NCBI RefSeq assembly: GCF_024868665.1
Contig: NC_079901.1
Location: 4,716,007 to 4,780,006, forward strand
Length of the DNA stretch: 64,000 nt
From: Triplophysa rosa
Taxonomy: Eukaryota > Chordata > Actinopteri > Cypriniformes > Nemacheilidae
Direction of reading: 5' to 3'
The notes beneath the pieces are model-generated. The model did not search any database. It was given only the letters and a program-made list of their open reading frames with translations, and was not told the DNA's origin. Every line of letters starts with the position of its first letter. Position 1 is the first letter of the stretch. This document shows positions 9,391-19,350 of this stretch, piece by piece. The position numbers were made by a program, and so were the translations under genes.

Positions 9391-11472
9391 TCAGAATAAG
9401 CCGAATGGAAGAGTGACAAACTGGTGTAATCCAAACGGCGTAGTGAAAGCTGTTTTTTCCTTGGATAAAGGAGATAAGGGGATCTGCCAATATCCTTTTG
9501 TCAAATCCAATGTCGAGTAAAAACGAGCCGCACCTAGCCGATCAAGCAATTCGTCAATCCGCGGTATTGGATATGCGTCGAACTTCGACACAGCATTCAC
9601 CTTGCGGTAGTCCACACAGAACCGAACCGAGCCGTCGGTTTTAGGAACTAAAACTATCGGGCTAGCCCAGTCGCTATTGGACTCCTCTATTACTCCCATA
9701 TCTAGCATGGCGCCTAATTCCTCCTGAACCACTTTTTTCTTGTGTTCAGGCAACCGATATGGCCGGCTACTTATTACGACTCCCGGTGTGGTCTCAATAT
9801 GGTGCTCTATGAGTGAAGTACGACCAGGCAGAGGCGAGAATACATCGGCAAAACGAGCCTGCAACTGGGCCACATCAGTGATCTGGGAAGGGGAGAGGTG
9901 ATCCCCGGCCGAGGCCAGCGTGATAGATTGGTTCTTACCTCCCACCTCTGGTCCGAGATCATCCTCCCTTCCTACCACCGTTGCCAGCATCACTGCGTCC
10001 GCCTCACTCCACTTTTTAAGGAGATTAAGGTGGTATAGCTGATGTGTATCGCCTCTGTCAGGTCTTACCACCTCATAATTGAGATCCCCCACTCGCCGTG
10101 TGACCACAAAGGGTCCTTGCCACTTAGCGAGTAATTTTGAGCTAGATGTGGGTAGTAATACGAGGACTTTCTCTCCAGGTGTAAATTGACGTAGTCTGGT
10201 ACCCCTATTATATTGCCGGCTTTGTCTGTCCTGGGCCTGTAACAAATTCTCCATAGAGAGCCGCCCCAACGTGTGGAGTTTTGTTCTCAGGTCCATGACA
10301 TACTGAATTTCGTTTTTACTAGCGGTAGGTCCGTCCTCCCAAGTTTCCCTTAGGACGTCAAACACCCCACGGGGCTGACGTCCATAGAGTAGCTCGAAGG
10401 GGGAAAACCCCGTGGAGGCTTGAGGGACCTCGCGCACAGCAAATAACAGGGGTTCCAGCCATTTATCCCAATTTTTGGCGTCCTCGTGAACGAACTTCCG
10501 GATCATGGTTTTTAAAGTACGGTTAAAACGTTCGACCAGGCCGTCCGTTTGTGGGTGATAGACGCTGGTACGAATCGTTTTCACCCCCAATAACCCGTAT
10601 AGCTCGAGGAGTGTTCGTGACATGAACGTCGTGCCTTGATCCGTGAGCACCTCCTTTGGGATTCCCACGCGGGAGATTAACGAGAACAGCGCGTCCGCCA
10701 CGCTTTTAGCGGAAATATTGCGGAGCGCCACTGCCTCGGGGTATCGGGTTGCATAGTCCACAATGACCAATGCAAAGCGGTGCCCTCGTGCCGATCGTTC
10801 TAACGGCCCGACCAGGTCCATACCAATTCGTTCGAAGGGGACCTGTATCAGCGGGAGAGGGCACAATGGTGCTTTTGGGGTGGCCGGTGGGTTAACCAAC
10901 TGGCATTCACGACAAGTGGCGCACCATCTGCGCACATTCTCGTGGATGCCCGGCCAAAAAAAACGGGTGGTTAGGCGATTTAGTGTTGCGCTTTGTCCTA
11001 AGTGTCCTGCCATAGGATTTGAATGAGCCGCCTGGAAATGCATTTCCCAGCGGCTCTTCGGGATGACCAATTGTGTTGTATCCTTCTTTGATTGAGTGTC
11101 TTGGGTCACTCGATACAACCTGTCTTTGATGATGGCAAAATAGGGATAGGTGAGTGGTCGCGCCGGGTGGAGAGGCTGTCCGTCTATCATCCGGACCTGT
11201 TCGAAGGCATTTTTGAGCGACTCATCTCGAGACTGATCCAGGGGAAAATCATCACACGATGAGAGATTTTTCCTCTCAATTGCGCTCAGTTCCCCTGAAC
11301 CCGTCGTCGATGGTTCTGGCTCAGCCTCTCCAAGCTGCGCCACCGCCCCCTTCCCCTCACCTTTTCCCCAAGAGACACCCATGCATAAATGTCCCAACAA
11401 AATGCTAAAATCCGGCCAATTTGTCCCCAGAATTAGTGGGTGTCGGAGGTGCGAATTAACGGCTACCTCCAC
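9391..11472 (-). pseudogene. pol: Gypsy copy 2 Pol, N-terminal part (integrase and RT start)
   Basis: Same domain order as copy 1: protease end, integrase zinc finger and DDE core, GPY/F module, first half of reverse transcriptase. It is cut by a single CGA to TGA change after LPFGLF, a CpG transition. A few other substitutions distinguish it from copy 1, for example in the codons after VNPPA and near residue 143. Confidence 0.88.
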
Positions 11473-11840
11473 CGTATGTTTTTTCCCCTAAATTGGATCG
11501 ACAGAGACACTAAGGGGTAACTCACCACCTCCCCGTGCACACACCTTACCTTAACCTTGCGGCTCGTATCCAATGCCGTGGATTGAATCACGCCTGGGTG
11601 GATCGAGGTTTGGTTACAGCCTGAATCCACCAAGGCCTGATAGATACCCCCCTCTATACTCACAGGTATTTGGTATAGGCCAGCTTGATCGAGGGCAGCC
11701 TGCGGCGCATCGGGGATCCGGATCACCGCACCAACCTCCATAACTGGACACATCTTGATGAGGTGCCCCGGATCCCCGCACTGCCAACAGACCGGCCCAG
11801 GCCTGCCCGCCGCCCCAGTGGTAGGAAGCAGGCCAAGGGA
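11463..11840 (-). CDS. Gypsy copy 2 zinc knuckle and protease fragment
   Basis: Same layout as in copy 1: the CCHC knuckle codes just upstream of the DSG protease, and the frame ends in the region overlapping pol. It carries the same A AAA AAC heptamer and the same frame change. Confidence 0.75.
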   Translation of the reverse strand, partial: SLGLLPTTGAAGRPGPVCWQCGDPGHLIKMCPVMEVGAVIRIPDAPQAALDQAGLYQIPVSIEGGIYQALVDSGCNQTSIHPGVIQSTALDTSRKVKVRCVHGEVVSYPLVSLSIQFRGKNIRWR

Positions 11841-11997
11841 TTAGCGAGAAGAGAAAGGAGAGAAAGGTGTCGGATGGCCGGGAGCTGCCATCCCCCCGGC
11901 AGCCTCCCCGCGCCGTAGGGACACTTTCACGGCCGGTAGAAACCGCACCCCCGGGCCACTCCGGTCTTGGGTGGCTGCCGGTGGCACCGGACAGGAC

Positions 11998-12750
11998 CTA
12001 GGGAAAGGAAGAAAAAACGGTTAGAAGTTTGGGGGTCGCCGACCCCGCGGCCCGACGCCATGTGGTCCTCCGCCAGCTTGCCTGCGACAGCAATGCCGGC
12101 CGGTGGCACTGGACCCACCGGGCCGTCTCCTTGGGTAGTCGACCCACGAACTGCTCCAGTACGACCCGCTCCACGACCGTGTCGACATCGCCGTCATCGT
12201 CCAGCAACCATTTGCGGCAGGCGTCCCGGAGCCGTTGGGCGAACACGAAGGGCTGGCCGCCATCCCCGAACTCCAGCGACCGGAAGCGCTGGCGCTGCTG
12301 CTCTGGGGTCAGTCCAACCCGCTGGAGGATCGCCTTCCGGATGTCCGCGTAGTTCAGGAGGTTCTGAACCGGCAGCTGTTGAGCCGCGAGCTGGGCTTCC
12401 CCTGACAACAACGGAATAAGTCGGGCGGCCCAGCCGCCGCGGGGCCAGCCAGATACCTCCGCGGACCTCTCAAAGAGCTCAAGGAAAGCCTCCGGGTCGT
12501 CCTGAGGCCCCATCTTATGCAGCAGCACGGGAGCCGATGGGCTGGCGGCCGCTGGTGTCCCTCCGGTTTGCCCACCCTGGGTAATCCAGCCCCGGAACAG
12601 CTCGCGGTCATCCGTCTGGGCCTGGAGGAGCAGGTGGAACCTTTTCTCCTGCTCCTTCTGTAGGTCCAGCAGAGCCTGATGATGCTCCTGGTGGAGTCCA
12701 GCGAGCGCCTAGATGACGTCCGCAAACAGCAAGGTTGGCGGGGTTTGCAT
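11998..12750 (-). pseudogene. gag: Gypsy copy 2 Gag (nonsense and frame breaks)
   Basis: The SCAN-like capsid is intact from MLLHKMG (12,528) onward. The start region has a CAG to TAG change at 12,709-12,711, the same stop found in the tandem fragment near 6,669. The downstream frame break and terminal TAG match copy 1. Confidence 0.8.
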
Positions 12751-12770
12751 AACAGTGGAGTTATCCTTCC

Positions 12771-12788
12771 TCCCGGGTTTCGGCACCA
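12771..12788 (-). promoter_or_regulatory. Primer-binding site of Gypsy copy 2
   Basis: Reverse complement of the tRNA-Phe site of copy 1, unchanged, one base from the LTR piece. Confidence 0.85.
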
Positions 12789-12971
12789 CTGTAATACGAT
12801 TCGCGATAATGGAAGGAAGGAGACAGGGTCGGCGTAGCTGGTAAGAGATTTATTAACTCAAAAACAAAACACAAAGCAAAAGGAAATAATATTTAAGTTG
12901 GCCTCCTGGCACAATCGCTCGTATTCTCCCTACAGCCTGGGTCTCTCTCGCTCCAGCTCTCTCGGTCTCTC

Positions 12972-12972
12972 N
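12972..12972. other. Ambiguous base N at an element junction
   Basis: The only N I noticed. It lies exactly between the cut Gypsy LTR and the Tc1 terminal repeat, so this junction may be an assembly join. Confidence 0.7.
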
Positions 12973-13595
12973 TACAGGTGCTGGTCATATAATTAGAATA
13001 TCATCAAAAAGTTGATTTATTTCACTAATTCCATTCAAAAAGTGAAACTTGTATATTATATTCATTCATTACACACAGACTGATATATTTCAAATGTTTA
13101 TTTCTTTTAATTTGATGATTATAACTGACAACTAATGAAAATCCCAAATTCAGTATCTCAGAAAATTAGAATATTACTTAAGACCAATACAAAGAAAGGA
13201 TTTTTAGAAATCTTGGCCAACTGAAAAGTATGAACATGAAAAGTATGAGCATGTACAGCACTCAATACTTAGTTGGGGCTCCTTTTGCCTGAATTACTGC
13301 AGCAATGCGGCGTGGCATGGAGTGGATCAGTCTGTGGCACTGCTCAGGTGTTATGAGAGCCCAGGTTGCTCTGATAGTGGCCTTCAGCTCTTCTGCATTG
13401 TTGGGTCTGGCATATCGCATCTTCCTCTTCACAATACCACATAGATTTTCTATGGGGTTAAGGTCAGGCGAGTTTGCTGGCCAATTAAGAACAGGGATAC
13501 CATGGTCCTTAAACCAGGTACTGGTAACTTTGGCACTGTGTGCAGGTGCCAAGTCCTGTTGGAAAATGAAATCTGCATCTCCATAAAGTTGGTCA
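12973..13595 (-). mobile_element. Tc1-type transposon, 3' part with transposase C-terminus
   Basis: It begins TACAGGTGCTGGTCATATAA, a Tc1 inverted repeat preceded by its TA target. On the minus strand it encodes the C-terminal third of a Tc1 transposase (from about QLYGDADFIFQQD). The second catalytic D (QQDLAPAHSAK) and the E (NSPDLNPIENL) are present, ending at a stop near 13,262. The N-terminal half and the other terminal repeat are missing. The transposase frame continues without a stop into retroviral env sequence. Confidence 0.88.
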
Positions 13596-14803
13596 GATAA
13601 GAAATCAAACAGTCGTCTTCGTGTCTTCTGTTGTCGTGTCATCTTTTCATGTGGTATGATGATCGCTCCACCATGCAACTGTACCAAGGGACACAGTCCT
13701 GTCCATTCTCTAGGTAATGATAAGTATACTCTGTAACCGCACTACCAGTAATGTTCTTGTAAGACTCCAGCTCCTTGTCCATCTGGAATATGTAATGAGG
13801 AGCAAACCGCTAAGCACTGATTCCTAATCCATTCAGCACTAAATAAAAACTCAAGTGCCATGATTGTTCGTGTCAAATTAGGTTTTTTCCATTCGTTGAT
13901 GTTCACTTTTAAAGGATATATTAACGCTGTCATCCTCAGACAGGTCAGGCACATCTGTCGGGTAAGTCTGATTAGTTGTAACTTCATTATGAACAATAGA
14001 GCACTTCTCTTTTGGAATCTTTCCCACACGATGTAGTCCCTTTGTTCTTTCGTAGCACACCAACCTATCTGGTATGTTTCGAACTGTAGCCACTTGACCA
14101 AACACTCGGTTGATAATCTTGACTTTTTCTAGTGGTTCATTTGCGTACTGTCTGAGATATAAAGTGTCAGATGCTGTGACGCTGCTGCTACTGCTATTAG
14201 AGCTAAATTCTCCACTGTGTCTGGGTCCTGATGAGGCCACCAGTCTCCTGCCGCTGTGCTATGAGGAAACTGTGCACAGACATAGCAGTTCCTTGGATTG
14301 TAGATTCTCACTGTGTGGTTAGTTAACCTCCACCACAAGTTAGCTGCAAAATGGTGTGGAGAATCTTCCTCATGGTCCATCCAGGTGTCCAAAGATCTGT
14401 TCAATAGCTCATCATGATGTCTTTTTTGTCGAAGTCTGGATCGGTTACAGACATTCATAGTGTAATTCACAGCATCAAAATCTTTGGGATCGGAAAAAGC
14501 ATTAGTGTCGTTTGAAATAATGTCATGTTCTATGATATTGACTCGCTGTTTTCCGTGGAATGATGATCCTCTTTGCGAAAGTAAATAATCGCTCAGGTTA
14601 TCAAAGTTCTCTATGATGTCCTTTGTTGCTTCACCATACTCTGAAGTAGTTTGATTGGAGGTAACATTGATCCTGTTTTCGTTTATTGTGTTTTGATACA
14701 GAATTAATGGCAGAATACCAAGATAAATCAGAAATATTATCACACATGCTTTAAGAAAACTTGTCATTCTTCGTTCTTGCTGTAGTTGATTTTTCATGAT
14801 CAC
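13596..14803 (-). pseudogene. env: Second env-like gene of the endogenous retrovirus (surface subunit only)
   Basis: The first ORF (14,803 down to 14,129) has a short cytoplasmic head and a hydrophobic segment (about residues 18-40), like a long Env leader. It also has several N-glycosylation sites, a basic RLRQKR stretch, and the CYVCAQFPHS motif typical of gammaretroviral-type Env N-termini. The frame then shifts at least twice. Further on are a WTGLCPLVQL motif, which is common near the end of the surface subunit, and a basic RQQKTRRR cleavage-like stretch. Just after this it joins Tc1 sequence, so the transmembrane subunit is absent. Old and non-functional. Confidence 0.65.
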
Positions 14804-15270
14804 ACAATGTATAATAGTCTGTGTAAAAAAGTCTAAAGGTACAAATTGATGTCCTTGTATGATAATGTCAAATGGTTAGTTGTGTCTAGCCTGTTGGTGA
14901 AAGATGAATATGGTTCTTTTGAAGAAAGTAGTTTCTTCTGAGCTTCTTTTCTGATGGATGATCAGCTGCTGGTTAAGTTGTGATGACTTATGAAGATACA
15001 GTTCTCTGTGTCACAGCTCTGCGCACTCTGCACTCTAGCCGGCTAAGATGATAGCCTCCTGGAAGACTCAGTGTTTCAATGTAACTGCTTCTGGGCCTTT
15101 TCTGAAGTAAGCATCACTCAGTTTCTTCACAGCTTTGATTCACCAACTTGCGGGAAGGTCAGCTTTCTCACTTTCTGAGAAAACATAATAAGAATGCACA
15201 CATGTGCACCAAGTGCACTCGCATAGCAGCTTTGATTATAGAGCACTTATGATCAAAAATAAAACATTAA
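14804..15270. other. Retroviral-context spacer, nothing recognised
   Basis: Between the two env regions. No ORF or terminal repeat was recognised. It may be intervening proviral or host DNA. Confidence 0.35.
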
Positions 15271-15510
15271 GGCCCGGTTTCACAGACACGGTTTAGCTTA
15301 AGTCAGGACTATGCCTTGGTTGAATTAAGATATTTATGTCGCTTTTATAAAAATACCTTAGAAGAATACATTACTGGTGAACATCTTGTGACAAAACAAC
15401 GGCACTGATATATTTTAATATATTTTGGGGCAAGTTACATTCAGTTTAGACAGGTCTCACATTCATTTTAGTCTGGGACTAGCCTTAAACCTGGTCTGTG
15501 AAACCGGGCC
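15271..15510. repeat. MITE with GGCCCGGTTTCACAGAC ends
   Basis: A 240-bp element with inverted ends GGCCCGGTTTCACAGAC and GTCTGTGAAACCGGGCC. A known abundant type in cyprinid genomes (from memory). Flanks are TAA on the left and CAA on the right, a possible imperfect 3-bp duplication. Confidence 0.75.
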
Positions 15511-15700
15511 CAAATGTTTATATATGAGGTTTGATTTTAAAATAACAAACAAAGTTAAACAAAAATTTTCTAACTACTTGCCCAATATTGTCTAAGATAA
15601 TGTCTAAACTATTCCCATATATGATTATACAATTCTAAACTTTCTCCCTTCCTGTCTAAAAAACAATAAGCAATTCATGAGACACTTCTTCCTCACTTTG
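15511..15700. other. AT-rich spacer downstream of env
   Basis: No feature recognised. Confidence 0.3.
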
Positions 15701-15882
15701 TTAGACCTCCTCCTCATATTCCCCATACTCGCTCATAGTAGCCAGCATATCTAACATGGTCTCCTCATTGTTGGAATATGTGCTCAAGTTGTTACTTAAC
15801 ATCATCTGTTTGTCTGTGGCCTTTACCACCATAGCTCTTATGACTGGTAAAAGACAACAAAATATTACAAAAAATAGAGTAA
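15701..15882 (-). pseudogene. env: Env transmembrane subunit, membrane anchor and tail (after MITE)
   Basis: Encodes a hydrophobic anchor (LTLFFVIFCCLLPVIRAMVV) and a cytoplasmic tail rich in E and Y ending EYGEYEEEV. It is the 3' end of the env gene whose earlier part lies beyond the MITE at 15,883-16,489. Confidence 0.7.
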
Positions 15883-16489
15883 GGCCCAATCCCAATTCTA
15901 CCCATTACCCCTACACTTTCCCCTACCCCTCTGTTTGGCGCGTTCACGTGAAGGGGTAGTGGTGTCTCAATTCTCTTTTGGTTGGAGGGCTAGGGGTAAG
16001 GGGAAGGGCCAGATAGCCCTTCAAACGAAGATTTTTCGGGACCTCACTTCAAACGAAGGGCTAAGAGAAATTTCCAACATGGCCGCTCACTCGAGCAAGC
16101 AGACCCATAAATGTAAGTAATTTTTGCCATTAATAAGGATTTTTATGACAATTTTTCCTTTTATGTATGTTACATTCAATCTTGTGTTAGTATTTACGGT
16201 GATGTTCTTTTAACGTTTGCAAAAAAATCGCTAAAGTTTGCTAGCGGACAGCACTGATTGCACGATACTAGAAAATATTTTTTTATGTCATATACCTGGT
16301 GCATCGGCACATGTCCTCTGACGTGACGAGCTAGCAATGACGTATATGATGACGTATACCAGTGTAGTAGTGGTGTCCCATTTCTTAGCGGAAAATTTGT
16401 AGCCCTTCCCCTTGCCACTTTGTTTCAAGAGGCAAGGGGAAGGGGCGAGGGGTAGGCGAAGGGGTAGAAAATAGAATTGGGATTGGGCC
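15883..16489. mobile_element. Harbinger-like MITE inserted in env
   Basis: A 607-bp element with inverted ends GGCCCAATCCCAATTCTA and TAGAATTGGGATTGGGCC, flanked by exact TAA on both sides. A TWA target duplication is typical of PIF/Harbinger. The inside is rich in CCCCTTACCCC-type runs and has no coding capacity. Confidence 0.88.
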
Positions 16490-16492
16490 TAA

Positions 16493-16800
16493 GCCCTATT
16501 GCTGCAAAGACACCTATTTTAATCAGCCATGAACTCCATGATCCAAAGATCGAGTCCAACCATGTTCCAATTTCTTTGTCTGATCCAGCATTGGCTGTCA
16601 TTTCATCCCTCAAGTTTCTCAACTTTTCCATTGGTTTTGTGAAAGACCCATCCGGGGCAGTATTGTTTGGAATATATGTACAACAGTCATTTCCAAACAT
16701 TATGCATACACCTCCCTTTTCTGCTAAAAGCCAATTTAGTGCTTGTCTATTTTGCCAGGCCATTTTGCTTGTTGGAGCCAACTGTTCTCCTATGGCATCA
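16493..16800 (-). pseudogene. env: Env transmembrane subunit, ectodomain part
   Basis: Contains a conserved immunosuppressive-type stretch (WQNRQALNWLLAEKGGVC) and a CX6CC motif (CIMFGNDCC) at 16,680-16,706. This marks a covalently linked gamma-type Env. The sequence then reads toward the membrane anchor and is broken by the MITE. The short codons beyond 16,493 in the local ORF come from the MITE. Confidence 0.8.
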
Positions 16801-16937
16801 AGTGCAACTGTATTTTTGTTCTACGCGATCCATATACAAATTTATTCAAATCCAGCTTTAACTTCATGTCTTGCTTTGTATTCATTTGGAATATTTCTGG
16901 TTGGCCAATTGCATCTAAAAAGATATTGGGATCAGTT

Positions 16938-18386
16938 TCATATGCTCGCTTTTACTCTCCTCTTTGTCAGTTCAGGTTCTGAAGTCTTGTTGATTTTCCA
17001 GGGAAACATAGTAATGTCTTGCAGTAGTTTCACTCTTGCACACATTCCATTCCAATTTTCAGGCAGTGTTGGTCTTAATTTCTTATCCCCACATACCCAA
17101 AAATAATCTGCTATAGGTACAATATGTTTTTCAAATGGTCTGATCAATGGCCATGCTAATGTTTGATTCTCACAATTTTCCCAACCTATGATTTTCATGT
17201 TGTCGGTTATTGTGGCGGAGGCAAACCTGTTATTTAAATATCCTGCTGTTTCTTTTTCAGCAAACATTTCTTTATCCAGATGCCAAATCGTTACACATTT
17301 GCCTGGGAACATCCCCACCTGTGTTCCATTAGATTTACTTGTTTTATTAAAGCACTCATAATCCAATGAGTAATCTATGTCATAGATTGTTGGTGCCTTA
17401 ACCTCATTAGGTGATATCCTTATATCTACCTTTACACACTCTACCCCCCATCGTTGATGTGCAACATGATGTTGCATTTCTGGACAACTAGCCATGGCTA
17501 AACATTCTGCAAGACAAAAAGGAATCGCCTGCCTCTCGATTGTGCAACTTTTGGAGTAGTATCTAGCGCAGTTTCTAAAATCAAATGGGTTTGGCACAAC
17601 AATTAATTTGCTCATAGGTGATGGTGTACAAAGCACACAATCTGCTAGATCAGTCTGTTCTACTGTGAAACGAGCCCACTTGTACCACTCATTATGCTCT
17701 GCAATGTCCAAAAGTCTTTCAAATTGTGGTTGCTCTCTTTCACATGTTCCAATTTGGCATTGTCCATTTAAGGTCTGCGAAATTGATTGAAGGGAATTCT
17801 GCGGCCATTGGGTGGTCATCTGGTGACTCTCTACTGTTGGTAAGGCTTGCAATAAGTTCATCAATGTTAGCGCTATAATCAAGATCTCGTGGATTTCCTT
17901 CCTGACTCGGACCAGGCCACATGTCGTCCTGCCCTGAGATACTCTGTGCGGTCTCTCCCCTCTTGGTCTCTCCCTGATCGTTTCTATCTCCCTCTGGGCG
18001 GCGTTCTCCAGGTACGTCAGGATCTGACATAACCCTCTCCCCAGATTGCTCTCCAAGGTACTCGTGTCCTCTCTCCTGCTCTGACTCCTGTTGCGGCTCC
18101 TGCTCCAATTCCTGTTCTGGCTCTCTCGGTTCTCTTGGCTCCTGGATCTGCTCCTCTGTCTCCTCTTCCATCTCTGAGATCGGCTCCTGGTTCTGCTGTG
18201 TCTCCGGGACTGGCTGCTGCTCCTGCTGCACGTCTGGGACTGGCTCCTGCTCCAGCTGTGCCGCCGGGACTGGCTCCTGCTCCAGCTGCGCCTCTGAGAG
18301 CGGCTCCCGCTGGGGCTGAGCCTCCGTGGCTGACTCCACGGTATTTCTGCTTCCATTTCGGTCGTCAGCAGGTTGGGGTCTCTCAT
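16938..18386 (-). pseudogene. env: Env surface subunit with an unusual Arg/Ser-rich N-terminal extension
   Basis: The 482-codon ORF starts with about 110 residues of S/R/Q-rich low-complexity sequence (SRSQSRRHSWSRSQ type). A hydrophobic leader follows (HEILIIALTLMNLLQ, about residues 168-182), then a cysteine-rich surface domain with a WARFTVEQTDLADCVLC motif and several NxT/S sites. It ends at a basic ELTKRR cleavage-like site near 16,960, shortly before a stop. The transmembrane part follows in another frame, so the gene is frame-broken. The initiating ATG is uncertain because the RS-rich part overlaps an extension of pol in another frame. Confidence 0.75.
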
Positions 18387-18579
18387 CCTGACTTATAGGC
18401 TCTTCCTCAGACTCTTCTGACTGGTTTTCTGCTTCTGCTTGTTCTGGAGCTCTTGGTCTTAGTTTAGGGACTCTGGTGCAATGGTTCAAATGATACCACG
18501 TGGTGCTTCCTTCTACCTGTAATGCTGTTGGGGTGGCTCTTACTACTATGTAGGACCCTTCTCTTCTTGGTTCATTCCA
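17740..18579 (-). pseudogene. pol: Integrase C-terminal end fused to an E/Q/P-rich extension
   Basis: Open from just after a TAG (18,580-18,582) to 17,740. The first part (YIVVRATPTALQVEGSTTW) is the typical integrase C-terminal strand region that precedes env in retroviruses. It continues as about 150 residues of E, Q and P-rich repeats and then about 80 ordinary residues. This overlaps the RS-rich head of env in another frame for more than 600 bp. Upstream of the TAG another 25 codons still look like integrase (DKVYLRVFHR). The rest of gag-pol is deleted. Confidence 0.65.
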
Positions 18580-18684
18580 CTACCTGTGAAATACTCTTAG
18601 ATATACCTTATCTCCTGGAACACGTGGATCTGTGTGATCCAGGTCCACCCGTCACGATCATCAGCCTCCTGCCCTCTAGCCTGG

Positions 18685-18702
18685 ATCATGTCGGGTTCAC
18701 CA
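18685..18702 (-). promoter_or_regulatory. Retroviral primer-binding site, tRNA-Trp-like
   Basis: On the minus strand TGGTGAACCCGACATGAT lies 4 bp after the LTR. It matches the complement of tRNA-Trp at 16 of 18 positions as I recall that tRNA. It marks the LTR at 18,707 as the 5' LTR. Confidence 0.6.
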
Positions 18703-18706
18703 AATA

Positions 18707-19312
18707 TGTTGTGGCAGAATCGATCGCCCAATGTAGGAAGAATTCACGAAGACCAGGGAGCCAGGTTTCAAGAGTTTCAATGTTTATTTGCTAGAGCAAG
18801 CAAAGTGAGACATACAGAGTTCATCTGAAGATGTCTAATGAATACACATCTGACTCCATCTTTTATACAGTAACTTCAGGTTGGTTTTCACAGTGTTAAC
18901 CAATCATGCTTCATCTGACATACCTTCTACCAATCAGGTTTCACATGATATCACCTTTTTATTACCTTATCCCCCTTATGATTTGCTGCCCTTATATCTT
19001 ACTCAGGTCGTGACCTGCTACAGTTACATGTCAGGTTTACCGGTTTACTTATGCTAAGATTTAACTGTGGCATGACCTTTTAGGAAGTTCCTAAAAGAAA
19101 AATATACTAGCAGACAAGAAATTCTTAAAAGAAAATTATAATAGCAGACAAAGGTATATCATTATTGTCATTTTCTAAACCCTTCCATGCTGGAAGTTCT
19201 TAAAATAAAAATATACTATGTGAGAAAATTATAATAGCAGACAAACGTATATCATTATTGTCATTTTCTAAACCCTTCCATGCAGGAAGTTCTTAAAAGA
19301 AAAATATACTAT
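18707..19312 (-). repeat. 5' LTR of the endogenous retrovirus
   Basis: On the minus strand it ends in ACAACA at 18,707, directly before the primer site. It has TATAAAA at 18,861-18,867 and AATAAA at 18,783-18,788. The part 18,707-19,160 is near-identical to 1,087-1,541. The U3 side holds direct repeats (19,083-19,312). The 5' boundary is not sharply defined, so the upper coordinate is approximate. Confidence 0.75.
19083..19312 (-). repeat. U3 direct repeats, 2.3 units
   Basis: Units start at GGAAGTTC at 19,083, 19,192 and 19,285 and are 109 and 93 bp long, with a partial third. Repeated U3 segments often act as enhancers in retroviral LTRs; that role is inferred here. Confidence 0.6.
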
Positions 19313-19350
19313 GTGACCCAAAAGGTGACCGTTTACATCTGCATTGTAAC

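Larger units (their letters stand above)
8292..12971 (-). mobile_element. Gmr1-like Gypsy retrotransposon, copy 2 (inverted, both LTRs cut)
   Basis: The internal region 8,469-12,789 is 4,321 bp, exactly as long as that of copy 1, and almost identical by eye. The 3' LTR piece (8,292-8,468) matches LTR positions 1-177. The 5' LTR piece (12,790-12,971) matches positions 183-364. Together they make one LTR missing 5 bp, so the element is circularly permuted about a point inside the LTR. The left flank is an L2-type tail. The right flank is an N and a Tc1 end. Confidence 0.9.

Noticed and set aside
16477..17106. 209-codon plus-strand ORF
   Set aside because: It is antisense to the env gene and its translation has no recognisable pattern; the minus strand explains the sequence.
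18135..18398. Ala/Pro-rich plus-strand ORF
   Set aside because: Third open frame of the same low-complexity repeat at the pol-env overlap; no independent support.
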